Assembly (NCBI RefSeq): GCF_000812565.1 | Contig: NZ_JTAM01000010.1 | Location: forward strand, 124,001-188,000 | DNA from: Flammeovirga sp. OC4 | Lineage (GTDB): Bacteria; Bacteroidota; Bacteroidia; Cytophagales; Flammeovirgaceae | Reading direction: 5' to 3' | DNA: 64,000 nucleotides | Translations under genes and position numbers: made by a program | Part shown: piece by piece, positions 54,262 through 63,898 of the stretch | Layout: each line of letters starts with the position of its first letter | Position numbering within the stretch: the first letter of the stretch is position 1 | The notes under the pieces: model-generated | The model's database searches: none | What the model saw: the letters and a program-made list of their open reading frames with translations, nothing else | Told to the model about the DNA's origin: nothing

Positions 54262-55992
54262 CTACAGATTTTCCAGTATCTTATCACAAAATTCATCAAG
54301 ATTTAAGTTAGTATTGACCATTCTATCTGAATCAATATGTAATGAATCTTCGTAGAAAGTGTCTCCCCAATAGAATCCAAATAGATACGTTGAATCTAAT
54401 TTAGGGACAGACATTGTAATTACTCCTTTATCAACATACCCCACAAAACCAAATTCACCATCCGCTTTCTTTCTATATAAATTTACAGAAGGAGCAATCT
54501 TTCTATTATCACAATATCCTGCATATTCAACATATACCTCAACACTTGCATCTAACTTAGAAAGGTGATCATATAATGAAATAGAAATATTATTGTCACA
54601 ACCATTGAACACCTCTGATCTATAAATATGCTGTGTCCATCTATAGGTATGTGACCAATGATTAATATATTCATAAAAAACTACCGAATCTGCATCTGGT
54701 AAAGCAGGCGAATGCCAATCATCTCTTCCTGAATAAGTCAATACTCTATCTCGAACAATCAATAGTTGCATATCCATATCAATAGAATTATTCAATGTAA
54801 TCTCCTTTGTATCTTTAGTAATATTGATGATTGCTCTACCATTTCCCAAAGGTTGACTAGAATTAGGTGATACCAAATAAGCTTTTAATTCATAACTATT
54901 ACCACTAGGTAATCGATGTGCATCTTCTATCTCAACAACCACATTTCCTGAAGAACATCGTCTGTTATTTGTAAAAAAGTCTAGGTTGTAAGAAGAAAGG
55001 TGAGTAGTTGTATACTTCACTTCTAGGCTTCCATCAACAGCAGGTGTAACAACTCCATCTCCATGAAATACCCATTGTCCATCATCATTACTGTAAGACC
55101 AAATTGGCACTATGTCTCCAACTTTAATAGGTTCATTTGTTTCTGGGTTGTAAGTGTCATCATTTATTTTCATAACAACCTCTATAGGTTCAGAAAACTC
55201 AGTTACCTCTTCACCATCAACAAACATATCAATTGAAGCGAAACCTGCAGTAACAAAATTACCGGTTGTTACTTCTTCACCACTTTGGTCGATTACTGAG
55301 TTAGGAGAAAAACCACCTGGAAAAGATTCTAAACTCGACGGTTCATTACTATCAAAATTTATGACCTGAACTTCTAATTCGTTTCCATGTAAAACTTCGC
55401 CTTCAGCATTTTTAAAAACAGTACCTGTATGAATACTAATTTCTGTTGAGGGGCCTTCAACGTCTTCAGCATTTTCATCTGACGATGTGGAAACCACAAT
55501 TTCTTCTGTAACTGATCCATCACCCACAATTGTTGCTACTTCCTTTTCTACCTTTACTCCTACTGGAGGTGTTTCAATATTCACAACATTTGCATAGAGT
55601 TGCATCAATTCACTAGTGCCATCAATGACAACTGGAATAGTAGTCGTTAAATAGTTTTCTCCTGATACTTTTACTGTAAATCTCAATGGATCTACTATAT
55701 CCGAATACTTTTTATTCACGGCTAAATTGATAATTCCATTTTTTGCAGAAAATGTCGATTCACCTGCATTATTCAAGATTTTATCAGCATCAGGTCCAAG
55801 TAATTCTACTTCCAAAGCACCTTCTTCTGATAAACTAGCAGGATTCGACACATCACTTACTTTTATGGACACTTCATAAGTAGAAAGCTTTGGAGATATA
55901 GGAATTATAATATTTTCAAGAGGGTTTTGACATGCATATACTATAAGTAAAGTTATAGATAAGGTCAATATAGAATAATATATCTTTTTCAT
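54262..55992 (-). CDS. Large surface lipoprotein of unknown function
   Basis: 576 residues, lipobox VYAC (Cys21). An N-terminal beta domain (about 35-150) is followed by a domain (about 160-350) with ISIHTGTVFKNAEGE, FSEPIEVVMKIND and VGDIVPIWSYSNDDGQW. That pattern is reminiscent of extracellular FAM171/CILP-type proteins in animals. The last 200 residues contain paired cysteines (RRCSSG, GCDNN, GYCDN, EFCDK), which suggests disulfides. No enzyme motif. Last of three co-directional genes with the beta-barrel protein (14 nt upstream) and the type IX-secreted protein, so a surface complex is plausible. Confidence 0.65.
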   Translation of the reverse strand: MKKIYYSILTLSITLLIVYACQNPLENIIIPISPKLSTYEVSIKVSDVSNPASLSEEGALEVELLGPDADKILNNAGESTFSAKNGIINLAVNKKYSDIVDPLRFTVKVSGENYLTTTIPVVIDGTSELMQLYANVVNIETPPVGVKVEKEVATIVGDGSVTEEIVVSTSSDENAEDVEGPSTEISIHTGTVFKNAEGEVLHGNELEVQVINFDSNEPSSLESFPGGFSPNSVIDQSGEEVTTGNFVTAGFASIDMFVDGEEVTEFSEPIEVVMKINDDTYNPETNEPIKVGDIVPIWSYSNDDGQWVFHGDGVVTPAVDGSLEVKYTTTHLSSYNLDFFTNNRRCSSGNVVVEIEDAHRLPSGNSYELKAYLVSPNSSQPLGNGRAIINITKDTKEITLNNSIDMDMQLLIVRDRVLTYSGRDDWHSPALPDADSVVFYEYINHWSHTYRWTQHIYRSEVFNGCDNNISISLYDHLSKLDASVEVYVEYAGYCDNRKIAPSVNLYRKKADGEFGFVGYVDKGVITMSVPKLDSTYLFGFYWGDTFYEDSLHIDSDRMVNTNLNLDEFCDKILENL

Positions 55993-56006
55993 ATTTGTTT
56001 ACTTGT

Positions 56007-56690
56007 TTAATTAATTCTGTAAGAGAGTCTGAGTTTCATAATCGGTAGCCAAGAATATCCTTCAAGATTTTTTCTTAGCTGTTCCTGCTGTGATTCAAGT
56101 TGAGAAAACATCTCTGTACCTGAGAATGTCACATCAGGGCTACCCATGTAATAAGCTCCCAAATCAAAACCAAATCCTATTTTCCTCTTCGGCACCGCAC
56201 GTCCAAAGCCTAAGCCAAAATAAGGAGCAAATTTTGCCCATTGACCGTTAAAATAGATTTCTCCAATATCATCAGTTGTGAATTCAATCTCTCCAATTGT
56301 GATTGGTTTAGCATATTTACCTTTTACCTCTATTTGGTTTTCTGGAATATAAGCTACACCTGCAAAAAGTTTAAAACTACTTTTATTAAATGGGAGATAC
56401 TCTGCACGTAAATCAAGGCTAATCGAAGCCATTGATAGTTTTGTATCCATCAACTCACCTTGAACGGTCACGCGTTGTTCCAAGTCCGATACTTTTAAAT
56501 AATTAAAACCAAAAGCAAAGTTGAATTTTGAATAATTTCTAGCGATGTCAATACCTGCTCCGGTAGTTCCTCCGTAAATTCCAATTGCCATTTTTCCTTC
56601 ATAAGCAGGAGAAGCTGGAGTCTCATCTTGAGCAACGGTAAGCAATGAAATTCCTATTGTGAAATAGGTTATTAATAGTAATACTTTCAT
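56007..56690 (-). CDS. Small outer-membrane beta-barrel protein
   Basis: 227 residues from the ATG at 56690; the longer frame puts an arginine-rich stretch before the signal peptide (MKVLLLITYFTIGISLLTVAQ). The mature part shows alternating amphipathic strands (KMAIGIYGGTTGAGIDIARN, FNFAFGFNYLKV, FAPYFGLGFGRA, MKLRLSYRIN), typical of an 8-10 strand porin-like barrel. No specific family is recognised. Middle gene of the three-gene surface cluster; may anchor or export its neighbours. Confidence 0.7.
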   Translation of the reverse strand: MKVLLLITYFTIGISLLTVAQDETPASPAYEGKMAIGIYGGTTGAGIDIARNYSKFNFAFGFNYLKVSDLEQRVTVQGELMDTKLSMASISLDLRAEYLPFNKSSFKLFAGVAYIPENQIEVKGKYAKPITIGEIEFTTDDIGEIYFNGQWAKFAPYFGLGFGRAVPKRKIGFGFDLGAYYMGSPDVTFSGTEMFSQLESQQEQLRKNLEGYSWLPIMKLRLSYRIN

Positions 56691-56726
56691 GTTAGTTCTT
56701 CTTCTGAATTTAAATTTGAATAGCAA

Positions 56727-59687
56727 TTATCTTATCACCTTTTTTGTAAAAGATGCTTTATCTGTATTGAACTGAAATAATAATATTTCACCCTTTTCAG
56801 TAGGAATGAATAGTTCTCCCTGAGGAACCTCTAATACATCGATAACCTGACCAGAAGTGTTGAAGATCGTTAAGCTGGCAGCAATCGTACTTATTACATT
56901 TACCCCATTATCTGTAGATCCAATGACTATTTCATCTTCAAGAGTATTTTTGAGGCGCAATACTTCGCTATTTTTAGGTTCAATACTCAATGAGAAACGC
57001 TCTTCTTCTCCTTCTTCAGCTTCGAACTTATACCCATTTTGAGATAATATCCATGTAGTCCCTTTTTTATGATCAAGTAACTTTACCTGATAATCATCAA
57101 ACCCTTCGATATCGGAAATGTTAATTTCACCTTCTCCCACATAATTTCTTAGATAAAGAGGTATCAAGTATTCTTCTTTAGTTGGAAGAGCCTGAATTGA
57201 TAGAGGTTGAAGTTCTTTATCAAGCGTTGCAAATAAAAAGTTATTTGACTTCGAGCTAAAATCCAATGCATCCCAACCCTGATCAAATCCTTCAGTAGCC
57301 CAATCCATTGATGCTATCAAAATCTCTCGTTGTTTTTGTTCTCCTTCAAACTTCAGCCAAAGTCTACCATTTAAGCTTCTCTTTCTCAATAAAGACTCTG
57401 TTATTGATTGACGTTGACTATTTAAAAAAGTAATCTCTTGATCTATTGTATCTACCTGTACAAAAAATCCTTGTCCAACTGATATATTCCTTAATCTAGA
57501 TGAAAGATCATGACCACGAATATTTACCCCTGACAAATTCCAAGTCACATAATCATTACTACTGTAATCCTCACCCTCTGTATAGTCATCTAACCAAAAG
57601 TAAAGTGCTGATATTTTTGGATTATCTAATAAAAGCTGTTCACCACTGATTGGAGACGGGTATGGATTACCTATTAAATTATTACCATCTTCATTCACAT
57701 ATTCTAATGGTACTACTATCTCACCACTATTTGGTTTACCTCTAAAATATATATTACCTCCTTTCCAAATTGCAAAGCCTTGCCCTTGTTGCATGGTTAA
57801 AGTGGAATCCGTAACATGTTTCCAGTTATCAGCTTTCAATTCCAAAGAACTCCCTACATCATAAAAAAGGCTTCTAGAACTTGATGATAAACTAGGGAGT
57901 AATACATGGTTTTGAACTGGAGATGAAATAAATTTATAACCTGCCCCCCAGCTAGGGTACACCTGTTGATAAAAAGTTCCTTTCCCTTCATAAGAATCAT
58001 GCAGTAGAACTGAATTACTTCCTACTTGTATAACCCCATTATTCTTAATTTCACCATCAACCTCTACAAGGCTACGGTTTCCGTAGTAATAATAATAATG
58101 AGAACCTACAATTAATCGAGCTTTTGATGTAACTACAAGACTTGAAGCTATTAAATTACCATCTGTACTTGTATAATAAATTCCATCAATAATTGCTGGT
58201 TTATCAATAGTTGGCTTTCCATTTGACCATGCATCTCCATTCCAAATAGTAGTGTCCGATGAATAATCAAACTGAAAACTACTGATATAATTTGCAGCTT
58301 CCGTCCCATTCAACCCTAGAATAGAAGAAGATGTATTTAAAAGTCCTGCCAAATAATACCCATTATCAAGTTTGCTCTCATTTGCAAAGTCAATACTAAT
58401 CACATCAAGTTGTTCCTTTTTTAATATTGTACCCCTTCCACTTGCCACTTCTATCATGAAAGCACCAGGTTCAAGGTCTACATTATCAATAGATACACTT
58501 CCATGAATTTCACCAAAAACATAAAGGTTACCATTTTGATTAACTGAGATTGAGTTAGCATAATTATCACCACTCGCTTCTATTCTTTTAAACCACGCTT
58601 GTCCACCATTAAAACCTTGAAATTTTGACACAAAAATTTCCTTTGACGCATTATCATAAAATTGATCTACATTTATGGTATCTACACCCAAACGAATATA
58701 AATTGTATCAAGTTCATAATAACCTGAAAGGTAGACATCTCCTGTTTTGCTCACATCAATAGACTGTATACTTTCAGTATAATAATTAAAAGCACCTGTC
58801 TTAGGTGAATGATAAAAGAAGGGTCTTTTCTTCCATTTTGATTCACCTTGACCACTCAACTTCATTACATAGCCAACAGTATCAGAATCTACAAAGGTAG
58901 TTCTAAACCATTCGTCTGTATCTCCACAAACAAAAACATCCCCTAGATTATCAGTTGCAATATCATTAACCGAAAACATTCCACCGTTTTCCTTGTTAAA
59001 TTGGTAAACCCAATCATAAGTCAAATCATCATTCAGTCGTAAAATAAAATGGTCACTTCCATCACCAAGAGGGTTCGTAGATTGAAGAGAATCTACTACA
59101 GATTCATCAGGATTAAAGTCTAATCCACTCTGAATATGACCATCAAAGCTACCAGTAAGCACCACTTTTCCAGAAATATCTACAAATAGTTTTTCACCCT
59201 TCTCTGCACCTTTACCACCAAAAGTTACTTGTGAGACAAGTGTACCAGTACTATCTAATTTGACCAAGGCAATATCTCTATAATCACCTTCAGCAGTTAC
59301 TTCTACCGTTTCTGAACTCGGATCTAAATCAACGGTATTTTTATAATCTCCTAGCAAATAAATATTACCTGAAGTATCAGCAGCTATATCTGAAACATAT
59401 AATGAAGTGGTACTGTCCCCGTAAAATTTAGACCAAAGGAAGTTTCCTTCTTTATCGTATTTCACGATTCCAATCCCCTTTCCACTTGCTGTATTACTAG
59501 CATTAAAAGTAATACCATCATTAAAGTGTGTAAGCAGGATCAAATTGTCGTCTGGATCCATTGACTGAGCAACTATACTTGCTTCTGAAGGGAACAGATT
59601 TGCCCACTTCTTAGTTAAGTCTTGTGCCACGCCTACCAGAGATAAAGAATATAGGTATAGCAATAGTAGTGTAGTTTTTTTTAGCAT
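56727..59687 (-). CDS. Type IX-secreted beta-propeller (SBBP) surface protein
   Basis: 986 residues from the ATG at 59687 (an ATG five codons upstream is possible). The signal peptide (MLKKTTLLLLYLYSLSLVGVAQ) precedes SBBP-like propeller repeats (about 35-430, recurring GNIYLLGDY, GKVVLTGSF and GDVYLSGYY units). A middle region has the LIGNPYPSPI motif found in many gliding-bacterium surface proteins. A type A sorting tail (about 910-986, LTIFNTSGQVIDVLEV to a final KKVIR) closes it. It would be exported by the type IX system and attached to the cell surface. First gene of the cluster. Confidence 0.85.
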   Translation of the reverse strand: MLKKTTLLLLYLYSLSLVGVAQDLTKKWANLFPSEASIVAQSMDPDDNLILLTHFNDGITFNASNTASGKGIGIVKYDKEGNFLWSKFYGDSTTSLYVSDIAADTSGNIYLLGDYKNTVDLDPSSETVEVTAEGDYRDIALVKLDSTGTLVSQVTFGGKGAEKGEKLFVDISGKVVLTGSFDGHIQSGLDFNPDESVVDSLQSTNPLGDGSDHFILRLNDDLTYDWVYQFNKENGGMFSVNDIATDNLGDVFVCGDTDEWFRTTFVDSDTVGYVMKLSGQGESKWKKRPFFYHSPKTGAFNYYTESIQSIDVSKTGDVYLSGYYELDTIYIRLGVDTINVDQFYDNASKEIFVSKFQGFNGGQAWFKRIEASGDNYANSISVNQNGNLYVFGEIHGSVSIDNVDLEPGAFMIEVASGRGTILKKEQLDVISIDFANESKLDNGYYLAGLLNTSSSILGLNGTEAANYISSFQFDYSSDTTIWNGDAWSNGKPTIDKPAIIDGIYYTSTDGNLIASSLVVTSKARLIVGSHYYYYYGNRSLVEVDGEIKNNGVIQVGSNSVLLHDSYEGKGTFYQQVYPSWGAGYKFISSPVQNHVLLPSLSSSSRSLFYDVGSSLELKADNWKHVTDSTLTMQQGQGFAIWKGGNIYFRGKPNSGEIVVPLEYVNEDGNNLIGNPYPSPISGEQLLLDNPKISALYFWLDDYTEGEDYSSNDYVTWNLSGVNIRGHDLSSRLRNISVGQGFFVQVDTIDQEITFLNSQRQSITESLLRKRSLNGRLWLKFEGEQKQREILIASMDWATEGFDQGWDALDFSSKSNNFLFATLDKELQPLSIQALPTKEEYLIPLYLRNYVGEGEINISDIEGFDDYQVKLLDHKKGTTWILSQNGYKFEAEEGEEERFSLSIEPKNSEVLRLKNTLEDEIVIGSTDNGVNVISTIAASLTIFNTSGQVIDVLEVPQGELFIPTEKGEILLFQFNTDKASFTKKVIR

Positions 59688-60116
59688 ATAAATTTTGAAC
59701 ATTAAGTTTAAAAAGAAAGCAATGAGATCATATCCATCAAAAGTATAGCATGCTTTGGGTTTAGTCTTTTTATGGAATGATCTTAGAAAATAATGACGCC
59801 GAAAAGTACCATTGCTTTATTTAAAAAAGTATACCCATAATGGGGTATTTTTTAATTATTTCTCATTCATCAACAACTTTATCTATAAAAGCATATAAAA
59901 ATTTAAAAATAATTCTTGTTCGAAACCGGTAACAACTGCTCAGTTTAATTTTACTTATTGTTTATTACATAAAACCTAGACATTTTGAAGATAGGTTCTA
60001 ATTGAAAGTAGTTTATAGGTTGATATTAGTTAACTTATATATACTGACAGAGAGGTATTTCTTTAATACAGAGCCATTGTCAATTCAATTTTATAATACA
60101 AGAAAATTCATTTTAA
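59688..60116. other. Divergent regulatory gap, surface cluster / pullulanase
   Basis: 429 bp. A -7 box tacttttg on the minus strand (59745-59738) fits the surface cluster, and the operator-like site at 59922 lies between the two genes. No other structure or frame is supported. Confidence 0.5.
59922..59935. promoter_or_regulatory. Operator-like site upstream of pullulanase
   Basis: gaaaccggtaacaa. It shares the aaaycggt core with the four sites upstream of the two susC genes; the right half differs from them (aac for tgc/ttc). 182 bp before the pulA ATG. Confidence 0.4.
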
Positions 60117-62141
60117 ATGAAAGGGTTATTCATACTATTTTCGACCATAATTCTATCAAGTATGCTATTTTCATCGTGTTCTTCCACTTCACCAGAAGGC
60201 CATAATGATTTTGATGTTTCCAACTTTGAAGCCTACCCTTATTATGAAGGAGATTTAGGTGTAAAATATTCAAAAAGTGCTACTACCTTCAAGCTTTGGT
60301 CACCAACAGCTAGTAAAGTCACTGTTCAACTTTATGAAAGTGGTTTAGGAGGAAGCTCTATTGAGAATATTCCTATGACGGCAACAGAAAAAGGAACTTG
60401 GACTCTCAAAATTGATAAAGATTTATACGGTCAGTATTATACCTACCAAGTGCAAATTGGAGATAAAACACTAGCTGAAACACCAGGTATTTATGCAACA
60501 GCTGTAGGTGTTAATGGTAAAAGAGGTCAAATAGTTGATTTAGCAAATACTAACCCTGCAGGGTGGGAAAATGACAAACGTCCAGAACTTAAAGAATTAA
60601 CAGACGCAATTCTATATGAAATTCACGTAAGAGACATTACAATTGCCGAGAATTCAGGAGCCAAGAATAAAGGAAAGTTTTTGGGTTTAACGGAAACAGG
60701 TACAGTAAGCGATAAAGGTTTAAAAACAGGTCTAGATCATATTGAGGAACTTGGTGTAACTCACGTACATCTGCTTCCATCTTTCGATTATCACAGTGTA
60801 GATGAAACAAAACTAGAGGAAGGGCAATACAATTGGGGATATGATCCTGAAAATTATAATGTTCCAGAAGGGTCTTATTCAACAGATCCTTATGATGCGA
60901 CTGTAAGAATTAAGGAATTCAAGCAAATGGTACAAGCTCTCCATAAAAAAGGAATTCGAGTAGTTTTAGATGTTGTGTATAATCACACATTTTCGGGAGA
61001 CGATTCTAATTTCTCGTTGGAAGTACCTCAATACTATTATAGACAAAATGAAAAGGGTGGTTACTCTGATGCCTCAGCTTGTGGTAATGAAACTGCTTCG
61101 GAAAGAGCCATGGCTCGTAAGTATATTGTCGAGTCTGTTTTGTATTGGGCCAAAGAATATCATTTAGATGGATTTCGTTTTGACCTTATGGGTATTCATG
61201 ACATAGAGACAATGAATATATTAGCCAAAAGGTTAAAGACTGAAGTAGACCCTAGTATCTTAATTTACGGTGAAGGATGGAATGCTGCGGCTTCTCCACT
61301 TCCTGTCGAAGAGCAGGCTATTAAAGCAAACACTCCAAAAATGCAGGGAGTTGCAGCCTTTTCCGATGATATTCGTGATGGCTTAAAAGGAAGTGTATTC
61401 TATGATGATGAGATAGGTTTTATTCAAGGAAATAAAGAACTTCATGAGACAATTAAGTTTGGCATTGTAGCTTCAACAAAACATCCTCAAATTGATTATA
61501 GCAAAATCAATTATTCAAAAGCACCTTGGGCTCCAACACCATCGCAAACTGTAACTTATGTTTCTTGCCATGACAATCATACCTTGTTCGATAAACTGAG
61601 TATTTCTCAACCCAATGCAACTCCAGAAGAAATCAAGAAAATGCATAAACTTACAAGTGCTGTAGTTCTTACTTCCCAAGGTATTCCTTTTATCCACTCT
61701 GGTGTTGAAATGTTAAGAACCAAAGGCGGAGAACATAATTCTTATAATAAGCCTGATGCAATCAATAAAATCAATTGGGATTGGAAATTCGAAAACAAAG
61801 ACATCTTTGAATATTACCAAGGGCTTATTGAGGTTAGAAAAGCACATCCTGCATTTAGAATGACATCCACAGAGATGATTGCCAAAAACCTAAAATTCAT
61901 TGATTTCAAAGACCCACTAGTTGTTGGGTATACAATTTCAAATAATGCCAACAATGATAGTGCAAAAACAATAGCTGTCGTTTTCAATGCTAATAAATCG
62001 GCAAAGAATATCAGTAAGTTTTTACCAAATGGTCAGTGGAAAGTACTAGTTGATGGTAATAAAGCATCAACAAAAGGTATAAAAACAATGAGTTCTGTAA
62101 AAATTGATGGTACCTCTGCATTAGTTTTAATTCAAGAGTAA
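60117..62141 (+). CDS. pulA: Type I pullulanase lipoprotein (GH13)
   Basis: 674 residues. Lipobox FSSC (Cys21), a CBM48/early-set domain (about 40-135), then the GH13 barrel. The type I pullulanase mark YNWGYDP is present, followed by VVYNHT, DGFRFDLMG with the nucleophile Asp356, GEGW with the acid/base Glu386, and SCHDNHT with Asp486. It cuts alpha-1,6 branch points of pullulan, starch or glycogen at the outer face of the cell or in the periplasm. The linear products would suit the two SusCD systems; a related operator motif lies upstream. Confidence 0.94.
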   Translation: MKGLFILFSTIILSSMLFSSCSSTSPEGHNDFDVSNFEAYPYYEGDLGVKYSKSATTFKLWSPTASKVTVQLYESGLGGSSIENIPMTATEKGTWTLKIDKDLYGQYYTYQVQIGDKTLAETPGIYATAVGVNGKRGQIVDLANTNPAGWENDKRPELKELTDAILYEIHVRDITIAENSGAKNKGKFLGLTETGTVSDKGLKTGLDHIEELGVTHVHLLPSFDYHSVDETKLEEGQYNWGYDPENYNVPEGSYSTDPYDATVRIKEFKQMVQALHKKGIRVVLDVVYNHTFSGDDSNFSLEVPQYYYRQNEKGGYSDASACGNETASERAMARKYIVESVLYWAKEYHLDGFRFDLMGIHDIETMNILAKRLKTEVDPSILIYGEGWNAAASPLPVEEQAIKANTPKMQGVAAFSDDIRDGLKGSVFYDDEIGFIQGNKELHETIKFGIVASTKHPQIDYSKINYSKAPWAPTPSQTVTYVSCHDNHTLFDKLSISQPNATPEEIKKMHKLTSAVVLTSQGIPFIHSGVEMLRTKGGEHNSYNKPDAINKINWDWKFENKDIFEYYQGLIEVRKAHPAFRMTSTEMIAKNLKFIDFKDPLVVGYTISNNANNDSAKTIAVVFNANKSAKNISKFLPNGQWKVLVDGNKASTKGIKTMSSVKIDGTSALVLIQE

Positions 62142-62166
62142 TAGAACTCTACTTTTAGTATAAAAA

Positions 62167-62206
62167 AAATACCTGCAGTGTCAAAGTAAACATTGCAGGT
62201 ATTTTT
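62167..62206. terminator. Bidirectional terminator, pulA / next gene
   Basis: aaatacctgca/tgcaggtattt stem with a short inner tg/ca pair, T-rich tail; overlaps the stop of the convergent gene at 62205. Confidence 0.88.
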
Positions 62207-62666
62207 ATTTCACCCTATTCTTCTCTTTTTTAACAGTTGGACTTGAATCGAATATTAGATGATCGGTGTGTGCAGAATAAATTATTTCTCCACTCAGATC
62301 AAAGAACTGAAGTGTACATTCAAATCGCTGTTCATCCACCGCCTTATATTCAATTTGTAACCATCTAAATGGCCCCCTCAAAAAATTAAACCTCATTCTA
62401 TTACAATTATCTTTGATTGATTGAGATTGTAATTTCAAATCATAACCTTCTTTATATTTCTCATCCTTTGACATGAATAGGATATGCTCATTTTCTACTT
62501 CAATAAAATGAGCATACCTCAACGCCATCAATTCAAGGGTTGGATCAAAATTCAATGTAGGATTTTTAATCACAAAATGAGGGAAGGTTAGAAGCTTATC
62601 TTGACTATATGTAGTTGTATTAAAGCTGACTAATAGAGTGATAATGAAGTAAAGAATATATTTCAT
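62205..62666 (-). CDS. Small secreted protein of unknown function
   Basis: 153 residues. A signal peptide (1-21, TTTYSQ) is followed by a compact alpha/beta domain with FLRGPFRWLQIEYKAV and CTLQFFDLSG; the lysine-rich end suggests the full length is seen. I recognise no family. Convergent with pulA and 164 nt downstream of the exbD pair on the same strand, with a terminator between. Confidence 0.65.
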   Translation of the reverse strand: MKYILYFIITLLVSFNTTTYSQDKLLTFPHFVIKNPTLNFDPTLELMALRYAHFIEVENEHILFMSKDEKYKEGYDLKLQSQSIKDNCNRMRFNFLRGPFRWLQIEYKAVDEQRFECTLQFFDLSGEIIYSAHTDHLIFDSSPTVKKEKNRVK

Positions 62667-62778
62667 AACGGATTAATCAGTTTAGAATAAAAACGGGTAA
62701 TAAACTCTTATTGTTTTATTAAAAACACATTATAAAGAATGGTTAACTACTTAAAACTTGAAGAGTATAAAAACAAAA

Positions 62779-62805
62779 AGGTCAAGCCTTTATAAGACTT
62801 GACCT
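62779..62805 (-). terminator. Terminator after the exbD pair
   Basis: aggtcaag/cttgacct stem, 11-nt loop, T5 on the minus strand, 25 nt past the stop at 62831. Confidence 0.85.
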
Positions 62806-62830
62806 CTTCAACATTGATAGCTATGTGATC

Positions 62831-63292
62831 TTAGAAATTACGTAATTTCTTGTTAGCAGCATAGTTCACTTTCAATGCGTTAGCCTCTCTTAGTTTCTGA
62901 CGAACGTCAGAGATGATACCCATTTTAGCTTCTCTATCAATTTTAAGTGACATAGTGATTTTATCACCATCCTCACCTAATTTGTCTTTTTCCTGAATCA
63001 CGTGCTGAACAATTTGTTCTGGATCGATCAATACATCGTTCACTTGAATACGTGCTTCTGTGCCAAATTTTCTTGTATCACTTGGTTCCCCAATATAGAT
63101 ATAAGAAACTAATGATTTCTTTTCAAGCTTTGTTAACTCAGATGCTTGAGGCAATGAGTTCTTCACTAATAACTCTGACTCACGGAAAGTCGTAGCAATC
63201 ATGAAGAAGAACAAAAGCATGAAAATGATATCTGGCAAGGCTGAAGTAGGAATATCCTGCTTCGTTTTTGTTTTCTTCTTAAACGTTGCCAT
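62831..63292 (-). CDS. exbD: ExbD/TolR-family energy-transducing protein
   Basis: 153 residues. One N-terminal membrane helix (about 19-39, DIIFMLLFFFMIATTF) with the conserved Asp22 in the LPDIIF start, then a periplasmic domain. With an ExbB partner it would use the proton gradient to drive TonB, which the SusC importers in this window need. Second of two exbD genes in tandem. Confidence 0.92.
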   Translation of the reverse strand: MATFKKKTKTKQDIPTSALPDIIFMLLFFFMIATTFRESELLVKNSLPQASELTKLEKKSLVSYIYIGEPSDTRKFGTEARIQVNDVLIDPEQIVQHVIQEKDKLGEDGDKITMSLKIDREAKMGIISDVRQKLREANALKVNYAANKKLRNF

Positions 63293-63311
63293 AAGGTCAA
63301 TGTATTTAAAT

Positions 63312-63337
63312 AAACGCCACCACGAATGATGGCGTTT
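63312..63337 (-). other. UUCG hairpin between the two exbD genes
   Basis: aaacgccatca, loop ttcg, tggtggcgttt: an 11-bp stem with one wobble and a stable tetraloop, followed by atttaaa. It could be a partial terminator that lowers expression of the second exbD. Confidence 0.65.
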
Positions 63338-63347
63338 GTTAGACCAA

Positions 63348-63896
63348 TTATTTTATCTCAGAAGGTTCAGCATCCGATACTTTGTAAGGGATTGCTTTTC
63401 TTGCTCTATCAAGCTTTTCCTTCTGATCTGGATTTTCCTTATCCAAATTTTGATAATCTTCTAAAGGCATTTTCAAATACTGAGAACGCATTTCAGCATA
63501 AGCAAGTTTTAACTCGTCAATTACGCCAATGTACATTTCATATGATGTACCACGGTCCGTTTTCAATGAAATAATTGCCTTAGCTGGAGACTCTGATTGG
63601 TTTTTGTCCTTACCGTTGTTAAGTACAAATTCTTTAACCATCGTACGAAGTTTTGGTAAGTCTACCATCTCTTCTTGTGCTAACATGTCATCGTTTGAGT
63701 TAACAAGAATGTTAAACACGTTACGAGTTTTCACCTTAACATCTACGTCTTCAGCTTTTGGAGGTAACATTACTGTTACACCTTTATCAGATGCAATTGT
63801 TGTTGCCACCAAGAAGAAGATCAGCAATAGGAAGGCGATATCCGCCATTGCTCCACCATTAATTTCTGGTGCGTCTTTTTTCTTCTTCTTTAACAT
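63348..63896 (-). CDS. exbD: ExbD/TolR-family energy-transducing protein
   Basis: 182 residues, slightly longer than the usual 140. Short cytoplasmic Lys-rich start, membrane helix (about 16-37, ADIAFLLLIFFLVATTIA) with conserved Asp19, then a periplasmic domain. Tandem exbD genes with different periplasmic parts are usual in Bacteroidota TonB clusters. Two nucleotides separate it from the stop of the preceding gene. Confidence 0.93.
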   Translation of the reverse strand: MLKKKKKDAPEINGGAMADIAFLLLIFFLVATTIASDKGVTVMLPPKAEDVDVKVKTRNVFNILVNSNDDMLAQEEMVDLPKLRTMVKEFVLNNGKDKNQSESPAKAIISLKTDRGTSYEMYIGVIDELKLAYAEMRSQYLKMPLEDYQNLDKENPDQKEKLDRARKAIPYKVSDAEPSEIK

Positions 63897-63898
63897 AA

